Shown: positions 1 through 11,703 of the stretch, piece by piece | Numbering within the stretch: position 1 is the stretch's first letter | Layout of the letters: the number at the start of each line of letters is the position of its first letter | NCBI RefSeq assembly: GCF_025698545.1 | Contig: NC_068567.1 | Coordinates: 4,154,001-4,218,000, forward strand | From: Gossypium raimondii | Lineage: Eukaryota; Streptophyta; Magnoliopsida; Malvales; Malvaceae | Reading direction: 5' to 3' | Length of the DNA stretch: 64,000 nucleotides | Notes under the pieces: model-generated | Seen by the model: only the letters and a program-made list of their open reading frames with translations | Told to the model about the DNA's origin: nothing | The model's database searches: none | Position numbers and translations under genes: made by a program

Positions 1-1560
1 ATTCAATCTTAACTTACTAATAATTGTTGTATATAATATATAACATATAAATAATTTATATTATATATTATAAAGTATTTTCAAATAAAATATATAGTAT
101 TAAAGTTTTATATTATTTATAATATATATAACTATTCATAAATTTTTCTAAGGAAAATGTTGGGTCTTTTCAAGGAAGCACGTAGGTACCTCTTAGTATT
201 CTATATATAAACACTAAAATGAGAATTAATATAGAACTGAGTTCTAAGACAATGATACTTTTATAATTATATTATTTTTTCTTGTGTGTTTCTAAATTTC
301 ATTCTAGTTTAAAATAATTGGTACTGCAATACGAATTGTTCCGTTCGAGTAAATATATTGTATCTTGAAAATAGTATTTGTTGATTGTTCTGCACATGGA
401 GAGGAAACAATTATTCTTAAAATAGTTTTATGGAAATGCTTACCTTTACAAAATATTGATTGTTGGATCCAATCAAAATATTTTTATACAACAGTTTCCG
501 TTTTCGTCTCGTGGAAAGTTATTTTCACTCTGCTTAGCCTTATCTCCTTCTAGGGGTATTTTAGTGATCCGAACCGATTAGATCAAGAAGCGGTTGAGGT
601 ATTGTCCAAAACAAGAGGTTAAGCAGGTTGATCCATGAATTGGTACTTGTCGAACTAAAAAACTCGATTAGAGCGATTTTTCTATTCTTATTTTATGAAT
701 TTTTAATAATTTTTAATCAAACTAGTCGGATCAATAACATTACTAATTCAACTATCGATCTGGTTCTGAAAATCTTGATTGGCACTAGATGTGTTCATAA
801 TCTAAGTAGCTCATTTGACCAACTTTGGGCCGAGCTTAGGCTTAGATTTTCAAAACAATCCAACCCACTTTTCTATTTATATATTTTTATAATTAAATTT
901 AAATAAAACTATTTCTATTATTGTTGTAATAGTGAAATGGGTCATTTGGACTGACCGAATTTGGAATTTTTTTTTTTTTGAGCTTGGCCTAAACCTGTTC
1001 GTCCATGAACACCTCTAGTTGATACTATTACTATTGCAATAACCAAAATGATGTGGATTTGAAAGTTCATTTAACATACTGTTAAATAGAACAAGTAAAT
1101 ATTAAACTTACATAAGCTCAAAGTCCCTCCCCAACTCATAAATAAGAGGATAATGCGCTTCAACGCACTCGAACCTACATCTTTTTACATTGACAACAAT
1201 GCCTGTGTCAATCGAGCATTATTACTAAACTAAAACAATGGAAACTTTCAAGTTTCTCAATCAATTTTATGGACTTGCAATTCTAACTTCACCTAGTTAA
1301 TCAATTATCCCTCGTTCAACTGTTCAATATATGTAATTACTAACCCATAATTCAAAGATGTTAACTAGACCCTTGTAATATCTAGCTAAGTTAATTCTCC
1401 TTCCCCACTAGCTTTATTCTTATGCTAGGCAGGTTAAGTAATTAAAGACAAACCTATTGGATTGATTATGACATAAAGTATATTCCAATCCTAGCTGCAA
1501 ATTAACTCATATGTTAGCGCTATTAAAGTTAATCCTAATCTATCCAGTCTAAATTTCAAC
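1..1560. other. AT-rich intergenic DNA with decayed repeat pieces
   Basis: I see no supportable gene. The open frames here are short and have no recognisable domain. The stretch around 550-1015 reads like decayed non-autonomous transposon sequence: the ending near 990-1015 (gttcgtccatgaacacctct) recurs in similar form near 31,570 and 40,060 in this window. The remainder is AT-rich and featureless. Confidence 0.5.
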
Positions 1561-1561
1561 C

Positions 1562-2690
1562 CTTTTTCTTATGTTTAATGGATTCTCTCAAGTCCTCTGT
1601 TGATGGAGGTAGCGACAAAATGGGGAAGCTGCCCATGACGGGTGGAACTAGTCGGGTTGCTAACAAGAATAGGATGGGGGAGTGTTAATATCTACAGTAA
1701 GCTAAGTAGAACTATATTATGTGTTGAAATGAATTCTGTGTTATTACCTCTTTAGTTTAATAAAAATGGTATTTATAGAACATATGAGCTAGCTGCTGCT
1801 AGTAACTGCTGCTAACAGTAAGTAGTTTTGAATAACAAACTAACAACCTTCAATAACAAATTCATTATCTCTATACTCTTAACAGGGAGGGTGATGTAGA
1901 GTTTGATACTTGATCGATGGATTGTACGCAGGGTGTTTCTCAGTCATATTTCAAGGATACGCTTTTAAACGGTAGTCAGGGCTTTGGGGATAAATCCCCT
2001 TGGTTTGATGATGATATTGAGTTATTAGATTCAGATTTGAAAGGGGTTCTTCTGATGAAATCCCGGCTATTAACTTTTCTGCTCGGGTACATTCATTGAT
2101 TGAGAAAAATATGGCTACTACTGTGATCTTGAAGCTTCTAGGAAGGAAGATTGGTTTCAAAGCTTTTATGAGTACATTTTTATGCTTTGGAAGCTGTCTC
2201 AGAATTTTCAGTTGATGGATACTGAAAATGGTTATTTTCTGGTTAAATTCCAACCAGCTGTGGATTATACGAAGGCTCTGTCGGGAGATCCGTGCGTGAT
2301 TTTTGAGCATTCTCTTACATTTCAACCATGGGAGTAGTTTGTTTTGCCCGAGTATCTCTTTCTCTAGGAAGTTATCGCATGGATTCGTCTTCATGGTCTA
2401 TCGGGTTGTATGTATAAACGAAGTATTCTAACGACTATTGGTAACATGATTGGTAAAGTGATTAAGACTGATCATAGTGTGCATGGGGTTGTTTCATTCG
2501 TTTGGCGGTGAGCGTTATTTTGAATAAACCATTAATAGCATCGGTTAGAATTTATAGACGACTTCAATGTGTGGAATATGAGTCTCTCCTTAACATCTTT
2601 TTTTAATGCAAATGTTATGGTCATGAACGAGAAAATTGTCCCAAGGTTGGCAACGTTGATATTGAAAAGAACTTGGTTGATGTAGTTGAG
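1562..2690 (+). pseudogene. LINE ORF1 (gag-like) remnant, interrupted by a solo LTR
   Basis: Conceptual translation in shifting plus-strand frames gives a plant LINE (L1-like) ORF1 protein. There is an N-terminal part near 1575-1682, a middle part near 1885-2350 resembling the DUF4283 region of plant LINE ORF1, and a zinc-knuckle remnant near 2605-2645 (C-x-C-Y-G-H-x4-C style). The sequence is broken by several stops and frameshifts and is cut at 1683 by a 202-bp solo LTR; reading resumes after it. This is known LINE architecture, and the copy is dead. No matching ORF2 follows directly; a separate LINE RNase H scrap lies at about 4986-5208 and need not belong to it. Confidence 0.5.
1683..1884. 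mobile_element. 202-bp solo LTR with perfect 5-bp target duplication
   Basis: The segment begins TGTTAATATC and ends TCTTAACA, so it has the TG...CA ends and the short inverted tips (TGTTAA/TTAACA) of an LTR. It is flanked on both sides by GGGAG (1678-1682 and 1885-1889), a 5-bp target-site duplication. Removing the LTR and one GGGAG restores a continuous reading frame in the surrounding LINE ORF1. It carries no coding capacity. A short copia or TRIM-type LTR is the best reading. Confidence 0.7.
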
Positions 2691-2694
2691 TCTA

Positions 2695-3977
2695 TAGAAC
2701 CGCGGTTGTCACGGGGCTAAAACTTTAGTCTAGCAATCCGTGCGGCCTTAGGTAATTTCTTTGTTTCAAATTCACCTAAGTCGGCCTAACTTTTGCAAAG
2801 TGAGAATCCTCGAAAGAAATTCTTCAAGGCACCGAAAATAAAGCGGAAGCAACTCAAAAACAAAAGAGCAACGAAAGAACAGAAAAGTCACAAGAAAGCA
2901 ATACTCACAAGGTATTTGAGAAAATGCTCTCAAAGTATATTCATTAACTTTTAATGGAATATAATGGGATCAATACAAATGAGGAGGAAAACCTCTATTT
3001 ATAGTTGAGCTCCCCTAGATTTAACGGTACAAATTAGTTTACATAGATAGTCAAGATTAAGCCAATCTATAATTCGAGATTTTTTTTTAAAAGTACGTAA
3101 CACACATATGACATGGTTATTAGACAAGCATAAATTACTTGCTTTCATAATGGTATATGATCAATCATGGTACTTTTAGTGGATTGAAACTACGAGTAAA
3201 TAATGTTATAATTAATACACGAAGAGTTCGAACTTAATTACAAGTCATTTGAGGCTTAATTATATATCCAATCAATCATTTCGTTAACACAACCCTATAT
3301 GGATTGCATGTGGACCGATATGTTGAATGAATGAAAGCAACAAACAAAGAAATCAATTACATATATTACTATCCATAATGAATACATTTTCTTAAGGACA
3401 AGAGATGACTTAGTGATTAATTTAATTTATTTGAATTATTATTTAATTGATTATAATTAAAAATTGAAGTTCAAAGTGAAAATTAATTTATGTAGTCATT
3501 GCAATTTTATAGAATAAGACAATTAAATTAATTTACTCATAGATTTTGGTAAGGTAAAGTCGTCATGTATTTAACAGAATTAGAATTAGGTTGGGAAAAC
3601 CATTTAATTTAATTAATTTGTAACATCCCTAACACCCCTCAAGATGTGAACAGTGTCAATTCGGATTGTGCACGTGTTAGAATCTTCGGAGTAGATAAAA
3701 TATACTTTTTTTTTAATATTAGTAGAGAAGGTAGTTGGATATTATAAGAAATTAGAAATTAATTCAAGGTATGAACTAAATTTTAAAAGTGTGGAGAGTG
3801 TTAGGGGGAAAAGTGTAAAAATTTAAAAATAAAAAAGGGTTGATTAGATGGATGAAAAAAAAAGGAAGGACTAGAAGAGCAATTTAACCAAGAGGGTACA
3901 TGAAAATGTGGATGAGATTGAGAATAAATATAAACCACTTGTTTGGAATGATGATGATTTATTTTTTTAATACTTTT
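2695..3977. other. Non-coding repeat-like DNA
   Basis: No gene is visible. From about 2708 the sequence starts TGTCACGGGGCTAAAAC, which resembles the start of an LTR, and at 2985-3020 there is an LTR-like A-rich leader, but I cannot find a matching end. A second TGTAACATCCC start lies near 3617. I regard the stretch as truncated retrotransposon LTR material. Confidence 0.3.
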
Positions 3978-4650
3978 TGTAACACCCCTCATCCGACCCT
4001 ATTGTCGGGTCCGAGCTATAGAATGCTAGAGTCATTGCTGGAGCAACTATCGTCAAACATACTGTAATTATATCATTTAAACAAACATTCATGTCTTAAA
4101 CACATTCATAATATGATATACAATTAAATTCGAGTCTTAATCGAGCTTACGAAAGTCCTTTTATTGACTTCAGTTTGAAATATGACCAAATTGTAAAGTT
4201 TTGAAAATAAAGGATCGATGTTGTGACGCCACCTTCTGCATGTTGTGACATCGCCAAATAGTTTGTCACGTCACGATGTCAGGCCACTCGACGTCGCGGC
4301 ATCACATAGTGTCGGCCGACATTGCGACAAGAAAATGTGGTCGTCGGGATGATGACTTTGTTTTTAGTACAAATTAAGTCATCTAGTTCCTATTTCATCA
4401 ACCTAACCATTTGCATCTTTGATACACTTGTGCACATTCAAACCTGCATAAAACTTAATCAAACTAATGCCAAACGTTAGATTTTAACCAATTCACATAG
4501 TTGAACCCAAAAATGTCCACAATTTGACATCAAAACATACCAATTCAACCTAATCAAACTCAACCTATACAATTATGCCTTTTAGCCATTGAAAATCAAC
4601 ACTTTTCCATTCCAATATTTCATGTACAACCTATAGGGACATCTCATTTG
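3978..4650. mobile_element. Truncated LTR fragment of the TGTAACACC family
   Basis: It starts TGTAACACCCC at 3978 and shares the layout of the LTR at 17,852 (opening motif, then gtcgggtccgagcta-like text, then a run of 'tcgtgac/gttgcgac' phrases). It fades out without the GTTACA end, so it is truncated. The right limit is approximate. Confidence 0.4.
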
Positions 4651-4985
4651 ATCTATTTAGATTTAGAGGTCATCAAGCTTAGAAGGGAACCAGCAGCAAC
4701 TTATATGGTCTCAAGTTGGCCAATTTGTTTCTACTTTAACACTCCCAAGAAAACGCCCAAGACATTCGAAGGGCAACTTGATTGGAAGTCATCACCGTAA
4801 AGCGAAGTTGCTCAACTTTAAAAAGCACCCCCAAAAGCTCTCTAATAAACTGAAACTTCAACCAAAGGATATCTCCATCAACGAAACCGAAGAGCTAGCC
4901 CCTCCTCTTTGTTGAGGGAGTGGGCTTAGTCCTACCTCAATTCCCCTACTACATGCTCCAAATCTCTTCGAGGATGACAGACCAA

Positions 4986-5208
4986 GAAATATGTAAATTT
5001 ATAAACATCAAATAATTGAAGCCTAGTATTGTCATGATTGATAGGATGATCAAAGAACTCCTGCAGGTGAGGATCAAATTGATCAGGAGAACAGCTAACA
5101 AGGCTGCAGACTGGGTTGCTTCCAAATACAAGGAGGAGGTGAGTTTAACAAACTGGGTTACTCGAACTCCTGCTCCACTGGTTTATATTTTGGACAAAGA
5201 TGGCTAGC
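4986..5208 (+). pseudogene. LINE RNase H C-terminal fragment
   Basis: The translated stretch contains the pattern R-x-A-N-K-A-A-D-W-V-A, typical of the last helix of the RNase H domain that ends plant LINE ORF2 proteins (compare the H/R-x-x-N-x-x-A-D-x-L-A pattern). It is short, has no upstream catalytic residues in frame, and ends at a stop at 5205-5207. The following 300 bases have no gene and may be LINE 3' tail. Confidence 0.45.
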
Positions 5209-5529
5209 TTGCTTGCTCCTCCAAATTAGATTGCCTTTTCCTAGATTGGTTCTGTGAAGTACCTCTGGTTCTTTTCTAGGACTGTCCTCCTGTTAACTCA
5301 ATTCCAAAAAACAAAGGTCTAGTTGCAACTCATTTGTGTCTAATAGCCAGATTTGCACCATGCCATGGCGAAAAGAAGTAATCCAAAAATATTGGTTTAT
5401 TTACGTAAGGATTAAGCAGCTGAGTAAAAGACCCTTCCGAGTAGGTACGATGTGCAACGTGGTCAATTAGCTCTGCAAGTCAACCATCTTCTAGTTGCCG
5501 ACACTTGTTTTTCAGCTCCATCCTTCTTT

Positions 5530-8066
5530 TAGGTTTAATATCTATTTTGGCCTTTGTACTATAATGTATTTTTCACTTTGTCTCTTCTACTATTTTTCTA
5601 GTAACTTTGACCCCTCTACTTTCATTCCATCCATCACTTTAGCCCCTTGACCATTTTTGTTGAAAAAATATTCGTATGGCCATTTAAGCCAATCAAATGT
5701 GAACATGTGAAGGGTCAAAGTGAGCATTTCACTATAGTATAAGAATCAAATTGAGAATAGTGTGATAGCCCAATTTTACCCGGACCCGAATTACAGGCAA
5801 ATAAAATGCCCAAACAGAAATCATAAATAAAAAAAAATACAACCTAAAATAAAAGGGTCCAATCCATTTACAAAAAAAAACCATGCCCAAATGGAGCATC
5901 TTCGCCTCCGTTGACTCTGCCACCTGCAAGCAAAGCTAAAAAGGGCTTTTGAATATTTTGGTCTGAGATCTGGGTTGAGGGAAGGAAAAGGGTCAAAATG
6001 GTTCTTTTTAGTGAGCTCCGGCCACCTTGGACAGCAACCGCTGCCGTCAACGGCTGGTGACCACAACGGCACCCGTGGCCGACCTTAAGAGCGGGTTAAG
6101 AGAAAGAAAAAGGGGTGCGAGAGGGTTTTTTTTAAAGAAAAAGAAAATTAAAATTTTTTAATTTTTTTTAAACTTAAATAGCCTTAGTGAAACGACGTCG
6201 TCTCACTCAGGCCCCCAAATACCCAAAACAGTGTCGTTTTGAGAGGCCGACCCGATGACCCAACCTGAGAGATTAGGATCCGCGTGTTTTTTAAGGGGGT
6301 CTAATTTCGTATTTAGCCCTTCCAATTTTTTATTTTTTTCAATACAGTCCTTTCTAGTTTTTTATTCATACCCTATGATTTTAATTTTGTTTCGATTTGG
6401 TCCCTTAAGGAATGATGTCGTTTTGGGATAGGGAATAATTTCCCAATTAGTTCCTCCTCTTTACGCGCATTTAATTTTAGTCCTTATTTGGTTTTATTAT
6501 TTAATTTATTATGATTTATACATTTAATTCTGTTTAGATTTCAATTCAATCCTTCGTTTGATTATTTTCATTATTTATATTTTTTGTATATTTATTTATT
6601 TATTATTATTCACTTTCTAAATACCTTAATATTATTTATAATATTTATATTTATTTATTTATTATTCTTTACTTTTTAAATACCTAAATCTAATATTATT
6701 TATATCTATTGTATTTATTTATTTATTTATTTGTTCATTATTCTTTTACCTTTTAGACATTTAAATTTAATATTACCTATGTTTGTTTTATCGATTTATT
6801 TATTTATCATTCTTTTTACTTCTAAATACTTAAATTTAATATTATGTACATTTGTTTTATTTATTTACTTATTTATTTATTTATTTACTTATTATTTTTT
6901 CTTACACTTAAAAATTAAATTGTTTATATTCTTTTATTTGCATTAAACCTTTATTATTATCGTCATTATAATTTTTATTTTTTATTTCTTGCTTTTTCTT
7001 TTTTTGATATTGTCATGTTATGTTTAATTTTTTATGCATATTCTACCTTTTATTTTTATCTAAAATTACATCATTTATTTATTATTACCATGATGTGATT
7101 ATTAATGTCAATATTACCATCATAATATTTCTGCATTTACTTATTATTTATCATTCTATCTACATAGTCGCTTTAAATGATCCCATATTTATCATACATT
7201 AAGGTTCAAACATTTATCCATTTCTATATCATGCTTGAATAAATTAAAAACACATCACCTTAAGTGTGTGTTTTTTTTTTTACACGATGCATAGAAAAGG
7301 AAAAATTTAAATTGAGGCAAATGTTCATTATTTCGAATTTAGAAAAGTTGTGTTCCTAACTTACGGAATATGACTTCCTTCTAAAATCAATATAGTCGAA
7401 TATTTACTTTAAAATAAATAAAAACGAGATTTAAATGATGATCAATTGGTGTTTATTTTCGTTTTCGAGGATTTAAGGCATTGTGTCCTAACTTACTGGA
7501 CGTGATCTTTTTTTTTCGATTAACTTGAAATAAGTCTTTTTTGCGAAAATCACTTTAATTAGATACTGTCTTAGTACAAAAAGGATTGTGTTTTAAACTC
7601 TTTTCAAATTTTCAATTCACAACACTAAGACATTAATTAACCAATTAAGTACCAATTTTGGGGTTACAAAAGTGCTAATCCTTCCTCGTGCGTAACCGAC
7701 TCCGAAACCCATTTCTTGAATCTTGTAGACCAAAAATTGTTATTTTAGTAAATCAAACCGTTTATTAAAATGATCAAATTATAATGTGATCCGATCGCAC
7801 CTCATAAAAAAGAGAATAATGGCGACTCCCATTTTTATCTTTTTCCTAAAATAAAAAGTCGATATTAAAAAAAAGTTTCGACAAATAGTATAACATTTCA
7901 CTACAAGTCAAGGGACCAACACTGAGAAATTTTTTTAAACGGAAATGTTCAGAGGGCTAACTTGATGGACATAATGAAAGCAGGGGAGGTAAAGTGACTG
8001 GAAAAATAATATAAGAGCCAAAGTGAGAATTTCACTATAATAAAGGGGCCAAAACAGGTATTAACA
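5530..8066. mobile_element. Inverted-repeat (TIR) element split by a solo LTR
   Basis: The left end (about 5530-5680) and the reverse complement of the right end (about 7890-8066) match over roughly 150-180 bases: both read 'taat-a-ct-ttttggcc', then 'ttcactttg-ctct', then 'ctttcatt-catcca'. This makes a foldback or MITE-like element with long terminal inverted repeats. Its interior has been displaced by an LTR at 5761-7883. It ends just upstream of the unnamed four-exon gene at 8243. A right-hand copy of the same repeat (about 14,120-14,305) sits in the second unit of the tandem duplication. Confidence 0.55.
5761..7883. mobile_element. 2.1-kb solo LTR, duplication breakpoint inside
   Basis: The segment starts TGTGATAGCC and ends GTTTCGACA, with AATAG directly flanking both sides (5756-5760 and 7884-7888), a clean 5-bp target duplication. 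It has no open pol frames; long runs of ttta/tttat repeats at about 6590-6900 give spurious low-complexity frames. I read it as a solo LTR of a gypsy-type element. The left breakpoint of the 6.2-kb tandem duplication falls within it at about 5873. Confidence 0.65.
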
Positions 8067-8242
8067 CTTTCTTTTTATCTCCTTTGTTCACATTTCACGC
8101 GTTTTGTCTGCTGCTGTAAGCTTGACTTTTTTATTTTAGTTTCTCATCTCTTTCATTTCTCCTTCCCTCTCTCTCATCCATTTGAGGAGACCAACTGCAA
8201 TCATCCTAGATAATCGGTATCAGCAGAAGCTAATAGAATATC

Positions 8243-10649
8243 ATGTCCCAACTGTATCCAAAAAGGGTATATAGCGTCCGAGATATCAGCCAATTCCAGT
8301 ATCTTCACGCAACAGATGAATATGTGAAGGAACATGGAGCAGTACCATCTTCGCCACTGCAGGGTGATCATCATCCCTCAGAGAAGGGGAAGGGTCGTCG
8401 TAAAAGATCCAGGCTGAGCGAGGAGGAAAAAAGGGAAAGGAAGAGACAACATGACGCCAAATACAGGATGAAGAAAAACCAGGAGAATGAAAGGCTCAAG
8501 GAAGAGAATATCATGTTAAAAAACAAGTTAAAAGGAAAGGACAGTGAGACAAGACTAGATTTATATGAGTTGATGGAAGATGTGGACATTATGCAGGGTT
8601 TTCCTATTGATTTGGGAGAAAACCAACCACTCAATCACCCTCAGGTATTTGATTCCATGTGCATATGTATTTGTTATATTGGAATTGATTGATCTTAAAT
8701 CTCTCAGACCATCAAATACCTAGCTTCTTACAACAATTAATGGAGAACTCTTGTTTTATATATTTGTCATGAAGGATGGTTTTCAACCTCAGCTTTCGTT
8801 TGTAGCTCAACATGAGGTTCAGAATCAATCCTTAGTGGAACACCAGTCAATCACTTACTTCCAGGTATTCTACTATTATGCAACTCTTCAATTCTTAAGT
8901 TGGAAATGACCTTCAGTACCACAGTAAGTACAAACTAAAATCATCATAAAATAAAAGTGAGACCAGAGACCACAGTAACATGGTGGCTGGTATTTATTTT
9001 ATTATATGCAGGACCATAATCCTCAAATTCATATACCCCTATCAACTGCAGTGTCCAATGATACAGGCAATTCCTTGGAGCAAAGCCAAATAATCAGTCA
9101 GCCCGAGGTATTATTTTCTTAAGGGTTAATTCAACTTTTAGTCCTTGAACTTGACAATTAGGTCTACTCTAGTACGTATATTTTCTTGTCCGCTTTAGTA
9201 CCTAAACTTGGTAACTAAATCTATTTTGACCCCTAAACTTTAATTTTATTAAGATTTAATGATATGACACTTTGAGATTATTGCATGTCTTTTAGTTTTC
9301 AGATAGTGACGTGAAAAAATCTTGGTATGTCATATCATTGAACTTTTATATTTTTTAAGTTTAGAGACCAAAAATGTATAACCCCAAAATGGACTGAAAA
9401 AAACACATGTACCAAAGTAAACCTAATTGCTAAATTCAAGGGCTAAAAGTTATATTAACCCTTTTCTTAATTGATAATTATTAAATATATATGTTCTCGT
9501 TTATCCGAGTTATAAGTTAGTTTTGGTTAAAATATGTCATAGGCCTCTGTACACTTCACAAATTTGAAATTTAATCATGTACTTTTATTTCTACTAATTT
9601 AGTCTCTCTACTTTCTATTTTTGAAATCTAAATAGTGTTAGTAAGTGGACCTAAAGTTTGAAATCTGAAAAGTAAATAGACTAAATTCCTAAAATAAAAG
9701 TAAAATGAAAATTTTTCAAATTTACAAAGAGTACAAGGACTTATGACATATTTTAATATTCAATTTTTTACTATTTACTTTAGGTTAAAATTTGTCATAA
9801 GTCTTTGTACCCTTCACATATTTAAAATTTGGTCTCGCTTACTTTTATTTCCAGAATTTATTCTATCTTCTTTTCAGATTTCAAAATTTAGATTCGACTG
9901 TTAACACTGTTAATTAATTTTTGTTAAATTTATTGGTATGACATTTTGAAAGAAAAAAATATTTACAAAGAACTAAATTCCAAATTTACGAAGAGTACAA
10001 AGACTTATGACATATTTTAACTTTTAGTTTAATCGCACAACAAACCTTACGAAAAGAAATACTGATACATAAATCAAACATAAACGATATTTTGTAGCTA
10101 ATTGTCCCTGCTTGCTGCTTACCATTTGTGGAAAAACTGAAACGAAAGGACCGACACAATGCTTCATATTCTCACCATTTGAAGACATTGTTACAAGGAG
10201 ACACGACAGATTTTGAAGGATACAGAATCCCATTGGCTTTACACCCAATCTTTGAAAACATAGTTACCATCCATGGTGATATAACAAGAAGCTGTATGTT
10301 AAGTTCTTTTTCTGCTGAGAACGTATTGCTTCAGTTTTTAGCCACATTTAAAGAAATGGAGGAAACATTATCATTAGAACAAGTGACTGAGGACCAGATT
10401 CTGAAATGGAAATGTTGTATAGCTGAAGCTCTAAACATCAAATTCCATGCAGACTTTGCAGCAACACGTTTAATTGAGATCGTTAAGTCTTATATGGATT
10501 TAATAGCTCGTAGCAGAATGACTGCCATTGATGAGAGGATCAAAGCATTGGAGATGGAGATGAATGGTCTGAAATGTGAGAAGCTTGAAATTGATAGGTT
10601 TGTGTTGTCTGGTTCGAAAGAATTGGTGGGAAATTTTGGATTGTTTTGA
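8243..10649 (+). CDS. Unnamed protein, bZIP-like N-terminus with PEARLI 4-like C-terminus (copy 1)
   Basis: Model: exons 8243-8644, 8775-8864, 9012-9107 and 10098-10649 give 379 residues. All introns are GT-AG and all fall in phase 0. Residues 51-78 are strongly basic and residues 79-110 form a leucine-containing helix (L85, L92), like a degenerate bZIP; the invariant Asn position appears to be Gln and leucine register is shifted, so DNA binding is uncertain. Exons 2 and 3 encode Gln-rich linkers. The last exon has an HGDIT motif and a predicted C-terminal coiled coil, recalling the plant PEARLI 4 (phospholipase-like) family from memory. A pyrimidine-rich leader precedes the start. Intron 3 holds three MITEs. 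Function unknown; probably nuclear if the basic region is real. Confidence 0.6.
9122..9466. mobile_element. MITE in intron 3 of the four-exon gene
   Basis: It opens agggttaattcaacttttag and closes with the inverted counterpart (ctaaaagttatattaaccct), with further matching of 'acttgacaattaggt' to 'acctaattgctaaattc'. It is a short non-coding inverted-repeat element. The same element is present at the matching site in copy 2 (about 15,328-15,664), so it predates the duplication. Confidence 0.6.
9524..9762. mobile_element. MITE in intron 3, family member 1
   Basis: Both ends read ggttaaaatatgtcata(a/g)g(c/t)c in opposite orientation, followed by 'tgtac..cttcacaaatttgaaattt' and its inverse. It is about 239 bases and non-coding. 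A second member of the same family follows after about 20 bases. Confidence 0.6.
9781..10021. mobile_element. MITE in intron 3, family member 2
   Basis: Same family as the neighbour at 9524: left end aggttaaaatttgtcataag, right end the inverted form. It lies about 75 bases before the 3' splice site of the last exon. Half-elements of similar sequence occur near 22,515, 58,620-58,690 and at the right edge of the window (about 63,860 on). Confidence 0.6.
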
Positions 10650-10669
10650 TGTTTTTGTGGATTTCATTA

Positions 10670-11112
10670 TGGTATAATGATAATTTTAGTCTTTAATGTT
10701 TACATTTTTTTGTCAGTTTGATCCCTTTTTTTTTTTAAAGCTAAATATAACTATAACATTTCAAAAAGAGTAAGTCGTTTTTGTTTGAGTAAAACATTAA
10801 TTTTTTATGATGCTGAAATAACAACCTGCGTGATAGTTCATACCTACTTCATGTTGACATAATACTATTTGTCTTATATATCACTTCAACAAGTAATTCA
10901 AAATTATAAAAATTCATAAAATTTAGTCAATATTTTTATTGAAAAAACATCAATTCAACTTTTTTTAAATTTAGTCAATATTTTTTATTGAAAAAACATC
11001 AATTCAACTTTTTTTTAAAGGTTGGTGGTGGGTCAAATTTAGCTCAGAAAAGAATAAGGGTCAAATTGGAAAAATATATAAATGTTAAGTGCTAAATTTT
11101 ACATTATGCCTT
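10670..11112. mobile_element. TIR/MITE element downstream of copy 1 gene
   Basis: The left end ggtataatgataattttagt and the reverse complement of the right end (ggcataatgtaaaatttagc) match through about 60 bases, including a 'gt(c/t)a(g/a)tttgaccc' stretch. It is non-coding. An equivalent copy lies at about 16,866-17,254 in the second duplication unit. Confidence 0.5.
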
Positions 11113-11119
11113 TTTCTTA

Positions 11120-11703
11120 TACTAGGCTGAGCTTCACTTTGGCATTCTCAAATTTTCTTCCTGGGCGTCAATCTTCAGATAATGCAATGATAGTGCAGGA
11201 AATTTGCCATTCCTTTTCTCGTTGTTAAGGGACAAAAAGGATTGATGATTATTAAATTGGATCTAGAAAAAGCTTATGATGAGTTGGAATGGAGATTTAT
11301 TAGTAAGGTTCTTACGTTCTCTGGTTTTCCCCCTAGTTGGGTCAAGTTGATAATGACTTGTATTTCGAAGACATCCACATCAGTGCTGTTGAACAGATCT
11401 AAATTGAATAGCTTCAAATTGTCCAGAAGAATCCGACAGGCAAAAATTGATGATAGATCGATGTCCTCTATCCAAATGATTCTTCAACTATTCATGGCAA
11501 AATCTAGACAAACAACAAACTTTGAGAAATCGCAAGTGGCTTTTTCCTCTAAATGTGAGGATTCTCGAAAGGCAAGCATATTAATGCTTTAAGAATTAGG
11601 GAAACCTTGAATTTAGGGAAATATCTTGGATTCTGTATGCACATGAAGAGAGTCAGTAAACATGACTATGAATTTGTTGTTGATAAAATTCAAAACAAAT
11701 TGT
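11120..11703 (+). pseudogene. LINE reverse-transcriptase fragment (copy 1)
   Basis: The frame at 11,242-11,592 reads as the middle of a plant L1-like reverse transcriptase. It has the D-L-E-K-A-Y-D motif (the first catalytic Asp region), then 'W-x-F-I', 'G-F-P-P-S-W' and a degraded 'R-x-I-R-Q' motif. The expected ADD motif is missing because of a deletion. It ends where an LTR begins at 11,704. It is not a host gene. Confidence 0.65.

Noticed and set aside
1951..2394. 147-residue minus-strand open frame
   Set aside because: It is antisense to LINE ORF1 sequence, which explains the region better; no domain is visible on the minus strand.
5868..6072. GC-richer open frames on the minus strand
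   Set aside because: They lie in the solo LTR and recur in the duplicate copy with frame changes; they have no known domain.
6731..7202. Hydrophobic open frames rich in Phe, Ile, Leu and Tyr
   Set aside because: They arise from ttta/tttat repeats inside a solo LTR; the same low-complexity frames reappear in the duplicate at 12,977-13,357. No membrane protein family is recognisable.
11242..11592. Open frame that could be taken as a host gene
   Set aside because: It carries the D-L-E-K-A-Y-D region of a LINE reverse transcriptase and lies in duplicated transposon DNA.
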